A DNA stretch of 13,946 bases, taken from contig JAGVZX010000103.1 in NCBI GenBank assembly GCA_018302185.1, positions 1-13,946 on the forward strand, given 5' to 3'. Within the stretch, counting starts at the first letter, position 1. Each line of letters opens with the position of its first letter. Of this stretch, positions 1-6,176 are shown piece after piece. The stretch comes from Candidatus Woesearchaeota archaeon. GTDB taxonomy: Archaea > Nanobdellota > Nanobdellia > Woesearchaeales > UBA10200. The notes below the pieces were generated by a model. The model did no database searches. It was given only the letters and a program-made list of their open reading frames with translations, and was not told where the DNA came from. Made by a program: the position numbers and the translations under genes.

Positions 1-19
1 AGAGAGTAGTATTGATAAA

Positions 20-30
20 TCAGTTATCCT
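20..30 (+). repeat. 11-nt block shared with the leader region of the SemiSWEET gene
   Basis: TCAGTTATCCT here recurs exactly at 895-905. In both places AGAGTAG lies a short way upstream (3-9 and 873-879), with a spacer of 10 bases here and 15 there. The copy here lies in the 75 bases before the first gene; the other lies inside the candidate structured RNA before the second gene. This suggests a related leader or RNA element, but the blocks are short and could be coincidental. Confidence 0.25.
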
Positions 31-66
31 CTTGATTATTGATATTAAGTATTAACCATATAAAAA

Positions 67-71
67 AGGTG
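67..71 (+). promoter_or_regulatory. Shine-Dalgarno site of the 76-720 gene
   Basis: AGGTG lies 4 bases before the ATG at 76 and fits the anti-SD of archaeal 16S rRNA. It fixes this start and shows that the transcript has a leader, unlike many genes in this window. Confidence 0.6.
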
Positions 72-75
72 TACC

Positions 76-720
76 ATGCCACAAGCAGAGCGTCCTGAAT
101 CTTCTCATAATAATCCAAGAATTCTTGCTGCGCAATTTAGGGTCAAGTACAGGGATATCTTCAACATGCAGGACCTTTACAAGACATTACATGAATGGAT
201 AAAAGATAACCAATGGAATGATATCCAGGATGACACTGAAGGCGATGCCCATGAAAGCTTCTATTATGACAGGACAGACCTATACGGCAACAAGGAGATC
301 TGGACATGGTGGAGGATGTGGCAGTTTCCAGATGCAGAGCCTGTAGACACCAGCAATAGTTTTTTCAGATATCATCTTGACATTGACATGCATGTCCTGC
401 ACTTAAAAGAGCATGAGATAATGCAGGCAGGCAAAAAGATCAAGACAAACACTGGGGAGATTGAGATAAAGATATGGTCATATATAGAGCTTGACTATAG
501 AGGCCAGTGGAGCAAGCATCCTATACTAAAATTCTTTTTTGAGATATTTGAGGCAAGGATATTTGAGCATGACCTTGAAAGGCATAAGCACGAGCTTTAC
601 AGGCAGACTTATCTCTTGCAGAACCAGATCAAGCAATACTTGCAGCTAAAGACATGGCTCCCACAAGTACAGATAAAGCCCTTCCATCCAGGCATAGGAG
701 TTCCTGAAGGGCAGTTTTAG
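76..720 (+). CDS. Uncharacterised Trp/His-rich protein, conserved-hypothetical type
   Basis: A 214-residue soluble protein with no signal peptide or membrane segment. It has nine tryptophans, four of them clustered around residues 77-82 (a W-x-WW-x-x-W pattern), and many His, Tyr and acidic residues. The layout is an N-terminal 'LY..LHEW' helix near residue 35, then an acidic stretch followed by 'ESFYYD', a Lys-Glu-Ile-Trp segment, a beta-like stretch (about 95-150), and a charged helical tail (about 155-195). From memory this resembles a family of uncharacterised proteins common in DPANN archaea, but I cannot name a domain or function. The start is set by the AGGTG site just upstream. The next gene is 244 bp away behind a candidate RNA, so an operon link is doubtful. 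Confidence 0.8.
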   Translation: MPQAERPESSHNNPRILAAQFRVKYRDIFNMQDLYKTLHEWIKDNQWNDIQDDTEGDAHESFYYDRTDLYGNKEIWTWWRMWQFPDAEPVDTSNSFFRYHLDIDMHVLHLKEHEIMQAGKKIKTNTGEIEIKIWSYIELDYRGQWSKHPILKFFFEIFEARIFEHDLERHKHELYRQTYLLQNQIKQYLQLKTWLPQVQIKPFHPGIGVPEGQF

Positions 721-744
721 TTAATAAATAATGATATTAATAAC

Positions 745-931
745 AGCTCATGCCACCAATTTTTGTGAACACAAATCCAATTATCCTACTAAGTAGGGTC
801 GGGCAATGCCAACTATTAACTAAGCTATAAACAAATAATATAATTTACCTATTAACACATCTTTTTAACCAAGAGTAGAGGAGACACAACTTATTCAGTT
901 ATCCTGCAAGTGTTCGCAGGTGGTATGAGCT
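745..931 (+). ncRNA. Candidate structured RNA or long structured 5' leader
   Basis: Bases 745-757 (AGCTCATGCCACC) and 919-931 (GGTGGTATGAGCT) can form an uninterrupted 13-bp helix with one G-U pair (752-924). On the minus strand that pair would be a C-A mismatch, so plus-strand RNA is favoured. Enclosed are small hairpins: 762-766/771-775 (UUUGU/ACAAA, loop GAAC), 785-789/793-797 (CCUAC/GUAGG, loop UAA), 888-891/897-900, and 903-907/916-920 (CCUGC/GCAGG), the last competing with the final two pairs of the long helix. The pairing segments are richer in G+C than their flanks. An AT-rich TATA-like stretch at 721-730 would place a transcript start near the helix. The element ends 33 bases before the SemiSWEET start, so it may be a separate small RNA or a regulatory leader. 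I find no match to RNase P, SRP, 5S or C/D-box signatures. The identity is unknown. Confidence 0.42.
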
Positions 932-964
932 TAGATTAGAGATAGATAAATATCAGGAATAAAA

Positions 965-1225
965 ATGGCAGATTACATAACAATACTCGGCTTTATAGCA
1001 GCAGCGTGCACTACATTTGGATATGTTCCTCAGATCATAAAAGGCTATAAGACAAAGCATCTGAAGGATGTTTCTTTGATGATGTTTGTTCTTCTAACAT
1101 TCGGCATGGGATTGTGGCTAGTCTATGGCATTTTCAGAAAGGATATTGTGATAATAATCGCAAATACAGTTGGCGTCTTGTTTGGTGCTATTACATTAGC
1201 CATGAAGCAGTATTATAAGAGATAA
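965..1225 (+). CDS. SemiSWEET-type sugar transporter (PQ-loop/MtN3 family)
   Basis: An 86-residue membrane protein with three predicted helices (about 5-22, 36-57 and 61-80), the size of a single SemiSWEET triple-helix bundle. It carries the family PQ motif (P22-Q23) in the first helix, W51 in the second and N67 in the third; the equivalent Trp and Asn line the sugar pocket in characterised bacterial SemiSWEETs. Such proteins work as homodimers that let mono- or disaccharides cross the cytoplasmic membrane down their gradient. The substrate cannot be read from sequence. AGGA at 955-958, 6 bases before the ATG, supports the start. A U-rich stretch follows the stop. The gene is preceded by a candidate structured RNA that could regulate it. 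Confidence 0.9.
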   Translation: MADYITILGFIAAACTTFGYVPQIIKGYKTKHLKDVSLMMFVLLTFGMGLWLVYGIFRKDIVIIIANTVGVLFGAITLAMKQYYKR

Positions 1226-1235
1226 GTATTCCTCA

Positions 1236-1244
1236 TTTATTTTT
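1236..1244 (+). terminator. T-rich stretch after the SemiSWEET gene
   Basis: TTTATTTTT begins 11 bases after the SemiSWEET stop. T-runs of this kind are the usual intrinsic termination signal of archaeal RNA polymerase. A run of five A at 1254-1258 would give a T5 on the minus strand, 11 bases past the tRNA 3' end, so the gap may terminate both converging transcripts. Confidence 0.4.
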
Positions 1245-1269
1245 AGATCTATCAAAAATATGAGAAGAA

Positions 1270-1364
1270 AGCCTCCGATGAGAGTTGAACTCACGACCTT
1301 GTGATCCCTTGTTGAATATTTCTAAATTACAAGTCACACGCTCTAGCCACTGAGCTACGGAGGC
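1270..1364 (-). tRNA. tRNA-Thr (anticodon UGU) with intron
   Basis: Read on the minus strand, all cloverleaf parts are present: a perfect 7-bp acceptor stem (GCCTCCG/CGGAGGC), D stem GCTC/GAGC, anticodon stem TGTGA/TCACA, a 5-base variable loop, and a T arm with loop TTCAACT. The anticodon loop is interrupted: CTTGTA is followed by 22 extra bases (1306-1327) before the last loop base, the standard archaeal intron position 37/38. The anticodon at 1329-1331 reads TGT, for ACA codons. The anticodon segment CUUGU can pair with ACAAG inside the intron, as expected for a bulge-helix-bulge substrate of the archaeal splicing endonuclease. The unencoded CCA would be added after discriminator U73 (1270), a base known for archaeal tRNA-Thr. 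The mature length is 73 nt. Confidence 0.96.
1306..1327 (-). other. 22-nt tRNA intron, position 37/38
   Basis: Removing these bases restores a 7-base anticodon loop (CUUGUAA). Intron bases ACAAG pair with CUUGU spanning the anticodon, leaving short bulges at both junctions. This is the geometry recognised by archaeal tRNA splicing endonuclease. Confidence 0.9.
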
Positions 1365-1387
1365 AATCCTATCGAGAAGTCCTACAT

Positions 1388-1399
1388 TATTTAAAAAAG
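1388..1399 (-). promoter_or_regulatory. TATA box of the tRNA-Thr gene
   Basis: The minus strand reads TTTTTTAAATAA here, centred about 30 bases before the 5' end of the tRNA at 1364. This is the normal archaeal TATA spacing for a tRNA transcribed from its first bases. Confidence 0.6.
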
Positions 1400-1429
1400 T
1401 TTGTGTTTTTTGGATTTTTATGTCGATAA

Positions 1430-1441
1430 ATATTTAAATTT
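1430..1441 (+). promoter_or_regulatory. TATA box of the 1461-1841 gene
   Basis: ATATTTAAATTT, preceded by a purine-rich BRE-like GATAA, is centred 26 bases before the ATG at 1461. This predicts a leaderless mRNA beginning at that ATG and argues against the longer reading frame that opens at 1401. Confidence 0.6.
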
Positions 1442-1460
1442 AGGCTCAACGTATTTTAGC

Positions 1461-1841
1461 ATGACAGCTACAAATATCTCGACTTTACCTACACTACCTC
1501 CTTTAGTTTTCATCTTAGCAGAAGATACAGATCCACATCAAGTAAAGAGTGAATTGGAGAGATTGGCAGCTGAAAAAGAAGCACAATCTCCTGTAAAGCC
1601 ATATACATTTCAGTTAGCAACTTATCCTCCTCTTATCCCTAATCCTATCTTATCAGCAACAATAGACAGGAACACGCTTCAGGATTTATTCAATGCGACT
1701 GCCAGATATAACCCTAAAACTAAGGCATGGAGTTTTGAAAAAAAACCTGCTATCCCTGAGGGATATCAAAAGAAGATATTAGGTATCGGATTTGATGATA
1801 TCTTAAATGAGTATATAACACTAGTCGGCTTTCCTGACTAA
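1461..1841 (+). CDS. Small uncharacterised protein
   Basis: A 126-residue protein that I do not recognise. The frame is open from 1401, but the ATG at 1461 is preferred because a TATA box at 1430-1441 sits exactly at leaderless spacing and would otherwise lie inside the coding region. The N-terminus has Thr/Leu/Pro-rich residues, then a beta-strand-like 'LVFILAEDTD', a charged helix (about 25-40, Glu/Lys/Ala-rich), Pro-rich strands around residues 45-65, and a C-terminal half with 'AIPEGYQKKILGIGFDD'. No signal peptide or metal motif is seen. It stands alone: the tRNA lies upstream on the other strand, and the following gene has its own promoter. Confidence 0.7.
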   Translation: MTATNISTLPTLPPLVFILAEDTDPHQVKSELERLAAEKEAQSPVKPYTFQLATYPPLIPNPILSATIDRNTLQDLFNATARYNPKTKAWSFEKKPAIPEGYQKKILGIGFDDILNEYITLVGFPD

Positions 1842-1881
1842 TAAGGTAAGATATAGGTGTACCCAGTATAAATCATTCAGA

Positions 1882-1894
1882 AAACTATATATAC
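1882..1894 (+). promoter_or_regulatory. TATA box of the flavoprotein gene
   Basis: AAACTATATATAC gives a strong archaeal TATA element. A transcript would start near 1912-1918, leaving a leader of about 25 bases that includes GAGG at 1929-1932, 7 bases before the ATG at 1940. Nearly the same core (AAAACCTATATATAC) precedes the protease gene at 9134-9148. A second TATA-like stretch lies at 1913-1922. Confidence 0.55.
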
Positions 1895-1939
1895 CTCTGT
1901 TTCTAATTATCTCATATATAATACTAAAGAGGCAATTGC

Positions 1940-3400
1940 ATGAAAAACTTTGATGTCATCGTCATAGGCGCAGGCTCTGGCTTGCTAATATCTTCACAAG
2001 CTGCTTCTGCAGGCTATAAGGTTGCAGTCATTGAAGAAGATAAGTTTGGCGGCACTTGCTTGGTAAGAGGCTGCATCCCTTCAAAGATTCTTATACATCA
2101 TGCTGATATTGTAAGGACAATAAAACATTCAAGTGAATTTGGCATCAAGTCAAAATTATTAAGTGTTGATTTCAAGAGGATAGTCAAAGAAGTTTCCAAT
2201 TTTGTTGACAATGAGGCAAGAGCCATTGAATCAGGAAATAAAAGTGATAAAAACATAACTGTATTCAAAGGAAGGGCAGAATTTACAGGCAAAAATACAG
2301 TCAAAGTTATATTTGGAAATAAAAAAGGAAAGAGTGAAGAGATTTATGGTAAAAAGATCTTCATCTGTGCAGGCACTCGTCCAAGCATTCCTCCAATCCC
2401 TGGATTAAATAAAGTCAAATACTTGACAAGCACAGAAGCATTAAGATTAACAAAACAGCCAAAAGTTCTTACAATCATAGGCGGCGGTTATATTGCAGCA
2501 GAATTAGCTTATTTTTTTAATGAGTTAGGTACAAAGATAAATATTGTCGAAAGAGAAAGCATCATGCTAAAGAATGAGGACAAAGAGATCTCTGAAGTAT
2601 TCACTAAGCTTGCTGGAAAGAGATACAACTTGAATCTTGGTGCGCAGATATTAAACATATCTCAAAAAGGCAATATGAATTCAAATAAATTTATTGTAGA
2701 TATTAAAGACAGCAAAGGAAAGAGCAAGAAGATTGTTTCTGATCAGCTATTGGTAGCAACAGGAAGAGTGCCAAATACAGATATCCTAAAAGTAGCAAAT
2801 GCTGGAGTAAAAGTAAACAAATTCGGTTACATCGAGGTGAACCAATACCTTGAGACTTCGCAGGATAACATCTGGGCAATTGGTGATATTGCAGGCATTT
2901 ACCTCTTCAAGCACAGCGCAAATCTGGAAGCAGAGTATGCTTACTATAATGCATTTGCCGAAGAGAATAAAATAAATAATAGAAAAGACAATAAAAAGAC
3001 AAAAAAGCCTGTTGATTATTACCCTATGCCGCACGCAGTGTTCACAAGTCCGCAGATAGCTGGTGTTGGATTAAGAGAGCAGGATTTAACAAAAGAAAAT
3101 ACAAGAACTAACAAAAACAATAGTAAAGTAGAATACGTCATTGCAAAGCATTATTTCAAAAACACAGGCATGGGGAAAGCGATGCATGAGGATGACGGAT
3201 TTGTAAAATTCATTGTTGAAAAGAAGACAGGCAAGATCCTTGGCTGCCATATAATTGGAGCTGAAGCTTCTACACTGATACACGAAGTTCTTACAGCAAT
3301 GAAAGCAGGAGGCAATGTTGACACGATAGTAAATACAGTCCACATCCACCCTGCATTAAGTGAAGTTGTCCAGAGGGCAGCAGGAAAGGCAGAGTATTAG
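1940..3400 (+). CDS. lpd: FAD/NAD-dependent disulfide oxidoreductase, dihydrolipoamide dehydrogenase type
   Basis: A 486-residue member of the class I pyridine-nucleotide disulfide oxidoreductases. The FAD dinucleotide fold is at residues 6-33 (GAGSG at 10-14). The redox disulfide motif GGTCLVRGCIPSK carries C40 and C45. The NAD-binding GGG lies at 181-183, a second FAD contact is in 'AIGDIAG' near residue 315, and the C-terminal dimerisation domain ends in the E3 active-site signature HIHPALSE (H470, E475). These enzymes pass electrons between a dithiol, classically dihydrolipoamide, and NAD+. At 486 residues it is slightly long, owing to two Lys/Asn-rich inserts (about 338-352 and 382-395). 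No E1/E2 2-oxoacid dehydrogenase or lipoate gene is adjacent, so the physiological dithiol is unknown. Mercuric reductase is less likely because the C-terminal Cys pair is absent. The start is supported by GAGG 7 bases upstream. Confidence 0.9.
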   Translation: MKNFDVIVIGAGSGLLISSQAASAGYKVAVIEEDKFGGTCLVRGCIPSKILIHHADIVRTIKHSSEFGIKSKLLSVDFKRIVKEVSNFVDNEARAIESGNKSDKNITVFKGRAEFTGKNTVKVIFGNKKGKSEEIYGKKIFICAGTRPSIPPIPGLNKVKYLTSTEALRLTKQPKVLTIIGGGYIAAELAYFFNELGTKINIVERESIMLKNEDKEISEVFTKLAGKRYNLNLGAQILNISQKGNMNSNKFIVDIKDSKGKSKKIVSDQLLVATGRVPNTDILKVANAGVKVNKFGYIEVNQYLETSQDNIWAIGDIAGIYLFKHSANLEAEYAYYNAFAEENKINNRKDNKKTKKPVDYYPMPHAVFTSPQIAGVGLREQDLTKENTRTNKNNSKVEYVIAKHYFKNTGMGKAMHEDDGFVKFIVEKKTGKILGCHIIGAEASTLIHEVLTAMKAGGNVDTIVNTVHIHPALSEVVQRAAGKAEY

Positions 3401-3435
3401 GAAAAACTTGATATATAATTTAATTCTCCTAAATC

Positions 3436-3446
3436 TTTATTAATAA
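3436..3446 (+). promoter_or_regulatory. TATA box of the NFACT-R operon
   Basis: TTTATTAATAA is centred about 27 bases before the ATG at 3468, giving a leaderless or nearly leaderless mRNA. It should drive all three genes to 6158, as no later promoter is apparent. Confidence 0.55.
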
Positions 3447-3467
3447 AACTATATTTTACTTAACTTT

Positions 3468-4340
3468 ATGCCACAAATCAAGCTCTATATCGAAAAATCC
3501 CTAGAAGAGAATGCAGGCATCTATTATGATGAGGCAAAGAAGCTCAAGAAAAAGATAGAGGGAGCTAAAGAAGCGTTGAAGAGGCATTATTCTAAGCTAG
3601 AGGAACTGCAAAAAAAAGCTGCACAATTAGAAGCAAAAGAAGCAGTCAAGCAGTCAGAGAAAGCGCTTCTCTCTGCAAAGAAGAAAGAATGGTATGAGAA
3701 ATTCCGATGGTTTTATTCCAGCGAAGGTTTTCTTTGCATAGGCGGCAGAGATTCGACTTCAAACGAGATAATAATCAAAAAACACACAGACAAGGACGAT
3801 ATTGTGTTCCATACAGATATGGCGGGCTCTCCTTTCTTTGTTGTTAAGGCAGAAGGCAAAAAAGTTGGTGAATCTACTTTGCAGGAATGCGCAGATGCAA
3901 CTGCCTGCTATTCTCGTGCATGGAAACTAGGCTTAGCTACTTTAGATGTTTTTTATGTAAAGCCAGAACAAGTATCTAAAGAACCAAATCCTGGCGAATA
4001 TGTTGCAAAAGGAGCTTTTATTATCAGAGGTAAGACAAATTATCTGCAGCCAGAACTAAAGCTAGCAATTAGTGTGGGTAAAAATACCACTAATAAAGAA
4101 GCAGGGAATAATGATAAACCAGGAGAAGAAAATAAAGTTGCTGGCAAGATTATAGCAGGTCCTGTTTCTGCAGTCAAGAAAAACGCAGATAAAGACGCAA
4201 AAATATTATTGATCATACAAGGCAATGAAAAGCCAAGTGATATTGCTAAATTTGTGCAGAGAAAACTAGGCGCAGGAACTTTAGACGAGATAATTGCGAT
4301 GCTACCAACAGGCGGCTGCAAAATAGTTGTGGAGAAGTGA
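3468..4340 (+). CDS. Standalone coiled-coil plus NFACT-R (DUF814) protein, C-terminal half of an RqcH/NEMF-like factor
   Basis: A 290-residue protein. Residues 9-72 form a Lys/Glu/Ala coiled coil that opens with the 'YYDEAKKLKKKIEGA' pattern found in the middle coiled coil of RqcH/NEMF. Residues 73-285 match the NFACT-R domain: 'EWYEKFRWF' (W75), GGRD at 92-95, a 'VFHTDMAGSPFFVVK' segment (H115, D117, G120-P122), and the usual C-terminal 'LDEIIAMLPTGG'. Full archaeal homologues are typically well over 500 residues and begin with NFACT-N and helix-hairpin-helix domains; both are absent here. In the family, RqcH recruits tRNA to stalled 60S/50S subunits and adds C-terminal tails, with key residues in NFACT-N, so this protein probably cannot tail by itself. 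It may pair with a separately encoded N-terminal half or bind RNA alone. A Lys/Asn-rich insert lies at about 205-225. It is the first gene of a three-gene operon. Confidence 0.88.
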   Translation: MPQIKLYIEKSLEENAGIYYDEAKKLKKKIEGAKEALKRHYSKLEELQKKAAQLEAKEAVKQSEKALLSAKKKEWYEKFRWFYSSEGFLCIGGRDSTSNEIIIKKHTDKDDIVFHTDMAGSPFFVVKAEGKKVGESTLQECADATACYSRAWKLGLATLDVFYVKPEQVSKEPNPGEYVAKGAFIIRGKTNYLQPELKLAISVGKNTTNKEAGNNDKPGEENKVAGKIIAGPVSAVKKNADKDAKILLIIQGNEKPSDIAKFVQRKLGAGTLDEIIAMLPTGGCKIVVEK

Positions 4341-4344
4341 ACCT

Positions 4345-5220
4345 ATGTCATGGCTATTTTTTATCGTATTGAGCTCATTCCTTTTTGCCGCTGGAAATAT
4401 ATTTGAGAAGTTTGTAGTGAGTAAGCATGTTACAAATAAGAATATAATGGGATACTTAGGGATAGCATTTCTGCTGAACATCTGGCAAATCTTTGTATTT
4501 TTTCCGTTTGCGGATCTAACTGCAGTCAACTTAAAAGTGTATTCTCTGCTATTTTTACGTACATTAGCTCTGACAATAGGCATCTTCTTCAGCGCAAAAC
4601 TTTTCATGAAGGAAGAGGTAAGCAGGATCATCAGCATACTGTTTGCAAACATGATACTTGCCTTCATCCTAGATTATCTGATCTTTGGTACAAAGCTTGC
4701 ATTTTTGGGATACCTTGGCGCAATTATACTTCTTGCTAGCGCAATACTCATGACTTATAAGCCAAGCAAGAAAGTTTTTATCGACAAAAAAGATATGTTG
4801 TATCTTATAATCCTTATGGTCCTGTGGGGAGTATATGCGATAATCATCAAATCAATAACAAGCTATCTTACGCCATTGACTTTCATGTTTATGGATGCAG
4901 TAAATTTTTTTGCAGTTGGAATAATAGTTTTCATAAGAGCAAAAAAGAATTTTTGGATACCTTATTTCATAATGTCATTATGCTATATGTTTGCGGTATA
5001 TACATATTATCGTGCATTCTCACTTCAGAAAGTCTCTGTGCTTGTGCCATTTGAGACACTGCAGGCAACATTTGTACTATTCATCGCATTATTCCTGTCG
5101 CATTATTTTCCAAAATTGATAAAAGAAGAGATAGATAAGAAGACGATCAGCTACAAGATCGTTTCATTGATACTGCTTACTGTCGGAGTTTATTTTATGG
5201 TCAAATATGGCGCAGCATGA
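4345..5220 (+). CDS. EamA/DMT-superfamily transporter
   Basis: A 291-residue polytopic membrane protein with about ten hydrophobic helices in two halves, the layout of drug/metabolite transporters. The first half ends with a short Lys-rich linker (YKPSKKVFIDKK, about residues 138-150), and the second half begins 'LYLIILMVLWGVYAIIIKSI', the usual EamA repeat start. The conserved end-of-repeat pattern 'ALTIGIFFSAKLF' and its second-half counterpart 'VYTYYRAFSLQKVSVLVPFETLQATFVLF' support this. The substrate is unknown; relatives move amino acids, nucleotide sugars or other small metabolites. The frame also opens at a TTG (4327), but the ATG at 4345 is chosen: it begins 5 bases after the stop codon of the NFACT-R gene and is preceded by GGAG/AAGTGA. 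Its stop overlaps the start of nnrD by 4 bases, so the two are translationally coupled. Confidence 0.86.
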   Translation: MSWLFFIVLSSFLFAAGNIFEKFVVSKHVTNKNIMGYLGIAFLLNIWQIFVFFPFADLTAVNLKVYSLLFLRTLALTIGIFFSAKLFMKEEVSRIISILFANMILAFILDYLIFGTKLAFLGYLGAIILLASAILMTYKPSKKVFIDKKDMLYLIILMVLWGVYAIIIKSITSYLTPLTFMFMDAVNFFAVGIIVFIRAKKNFWIPYFIMSLCYMFAVYTYYRAFSLQKVSVLVPFETLQATFVLFIALFLSHYFPKLIKEEIDKKTISYKIVSLILLTVGVYFMVKYGAA

Positions 5221-6158
5221 CAACTATTAAGACAAAATATCTATCTACTAAAATATCAGATGTAAGATCAGTTCTTCACCCTAGAAACCCTAATGCAAAG
5301 AAAGGCGATTCAGGCAGAGTTCTAATAGTTGGTGGTAGCAAAGATTATGTTGGGGCAGCTGCATTAGCAGGATTAGCAGCTTTTAGAGCAGGTGTTGATT
5401 CTGTTATCATAGCAGCGCCAGAGAAAGTAGCTTATGCTATTAATTCGTTTTCAGCAGACCTAGTAACAAAGAAATTATCCGGAGAATATTTTACTGAAAA
5501 GCATCTGAAAGAAATAGTTAAATTATCACAAAATGCAGATGTAGTTCTTATTGGTAATGGTATTGGAAGAAACAACAAAACTGATAAATTTATAAAAAAA
5601 CTGGTTTCTGTCTTAGAAAAAAACAAGAAACCTTATGTTCTAGACGCAGATGCAATAAAAGCAGCCTCTTTAAATGATTGCAAGAACGCTATCTTAACAC
5701 CGCATGCAAAAGAGCTTAAAATATTATTGGGCAATTCAGGATTAGATAAGTTAAATAAAATAAAAAATATTAATGAAAAGATAAAACAAATTCAAAAACA
5801 CTTTACTAAAAATAATAACAACAGCATCATTCTTCTGAAAGGTAGGATTGATTACATCGTCTCAAAAGATAAGATAAGATTAAACAAAACAGGCAACCCA
5901 GGCATGGCAAAAGCAGGCACAGGAGATGTTTTGGCCGGATTGGTTGCAGGTTTTCTTGCACAGAGTAAAGATAATCCTAATAAAGATTCAGCTAGATTTA
6001 ATTCAGCATGCGCGGCTGCTTTTATTAACGGAATGTTAGGAGACAGATTGTTAGCAGAACGTGGAGGAAAAAAAGCAGTAAAAGCAGGTGTTTATAGTTA
6101 TATTGCAAGTGATCTATTGAGAGACATTAAAGAGATTTTGGCTAAACTCAAAAAATAA
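5217..6158 (+). CDS. nnrD: ADP/ATP-dependent NAD(P)H-hydrate dehydratase
   Basis: A 313-residue protein of the YjeF-C/CARKD ribokinase-like fold. It repairs hydrated, damaged NADH and NADPH at the expense of ATP or ADP. Visible motifs are 'HPRNPNAKKGDSGRVLIVGGS' (the N-terminal substrate and nucleotide region, residues 21-42), 'VLIGNGIGR' near residue 110, 'YVLDADAIKA' near 140, 'AILTPHAKEL' near 160 and 'GNPGMAKAGTGDVLAGLVAG' with catalytic D237. It lacks the YjeF-N epimerase (NnrE) domain that is fused to it in many prokaryotes, and no epimerase gene is next to it. An Asn/Lys-rich insert spans about 175-203. The ATG overlaps the transporter stop as ATGA, with no clear ribosome site, indicating coupling. 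Co-transcription with an RQC-like factor and a transporter has no obvious functional explanation. Confidence 0.93.
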   Translation: MTTIKTKYLSTKISDVRSVLHPRNPNAKKGDSGRVLIVGGSKDYVGAAALAGLAAFRAGVDSVIIAAPEKVAYAINSFSADLVTKKLSGEYFTEKHLKEIVKLSQNADVVLIGNGIGRNNKTDKFIKKLVSVLEKNKKPYVLDADAIKAASLNDCKNAILTPHAKELKILLGNSGLDKLNKIKNINEKIKQIQKHFTKNNNNSIILLKGRIDYIVSKDKIRLNKTGNPGMAKAGTGDVLAGLVAGFLAQSKDNPNKDSARFNSACAAAFINGMLGDRLLAERGGKKAVKAGVYSYIASDLLRDIKEILAKLKK

Positions 6159-6176
6159 CTAGAGATTCTTCTGTAT

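Noticed and set aside
750..830. 26-codon ORF from ATG 750 in the gap before the SemiSWEET gene
   Set aside because: It has no ribosome site, and its first codons form one arm of the 13-bp RNA helix, so structured RNA explains the region better.
745..931. RNase P, SRP, 5S or C/D-box identity for the structured RNA
   Set aside because: I found none of the conserved boxes of those RNAs in the segment.
1401..1460. N-terminal extension of the small protein gene to 1401
   Set aside because: The extension overlaps the TATA box at 1430-1441, and the ATG at 1461 has exact leaderless spacing.
4327..4344. TTG start for the EamA transporter inside the preceding gene
   Set aside because: The ATG at 4345 has a purine-rich site upstream and begins directly at the first membrane helix.
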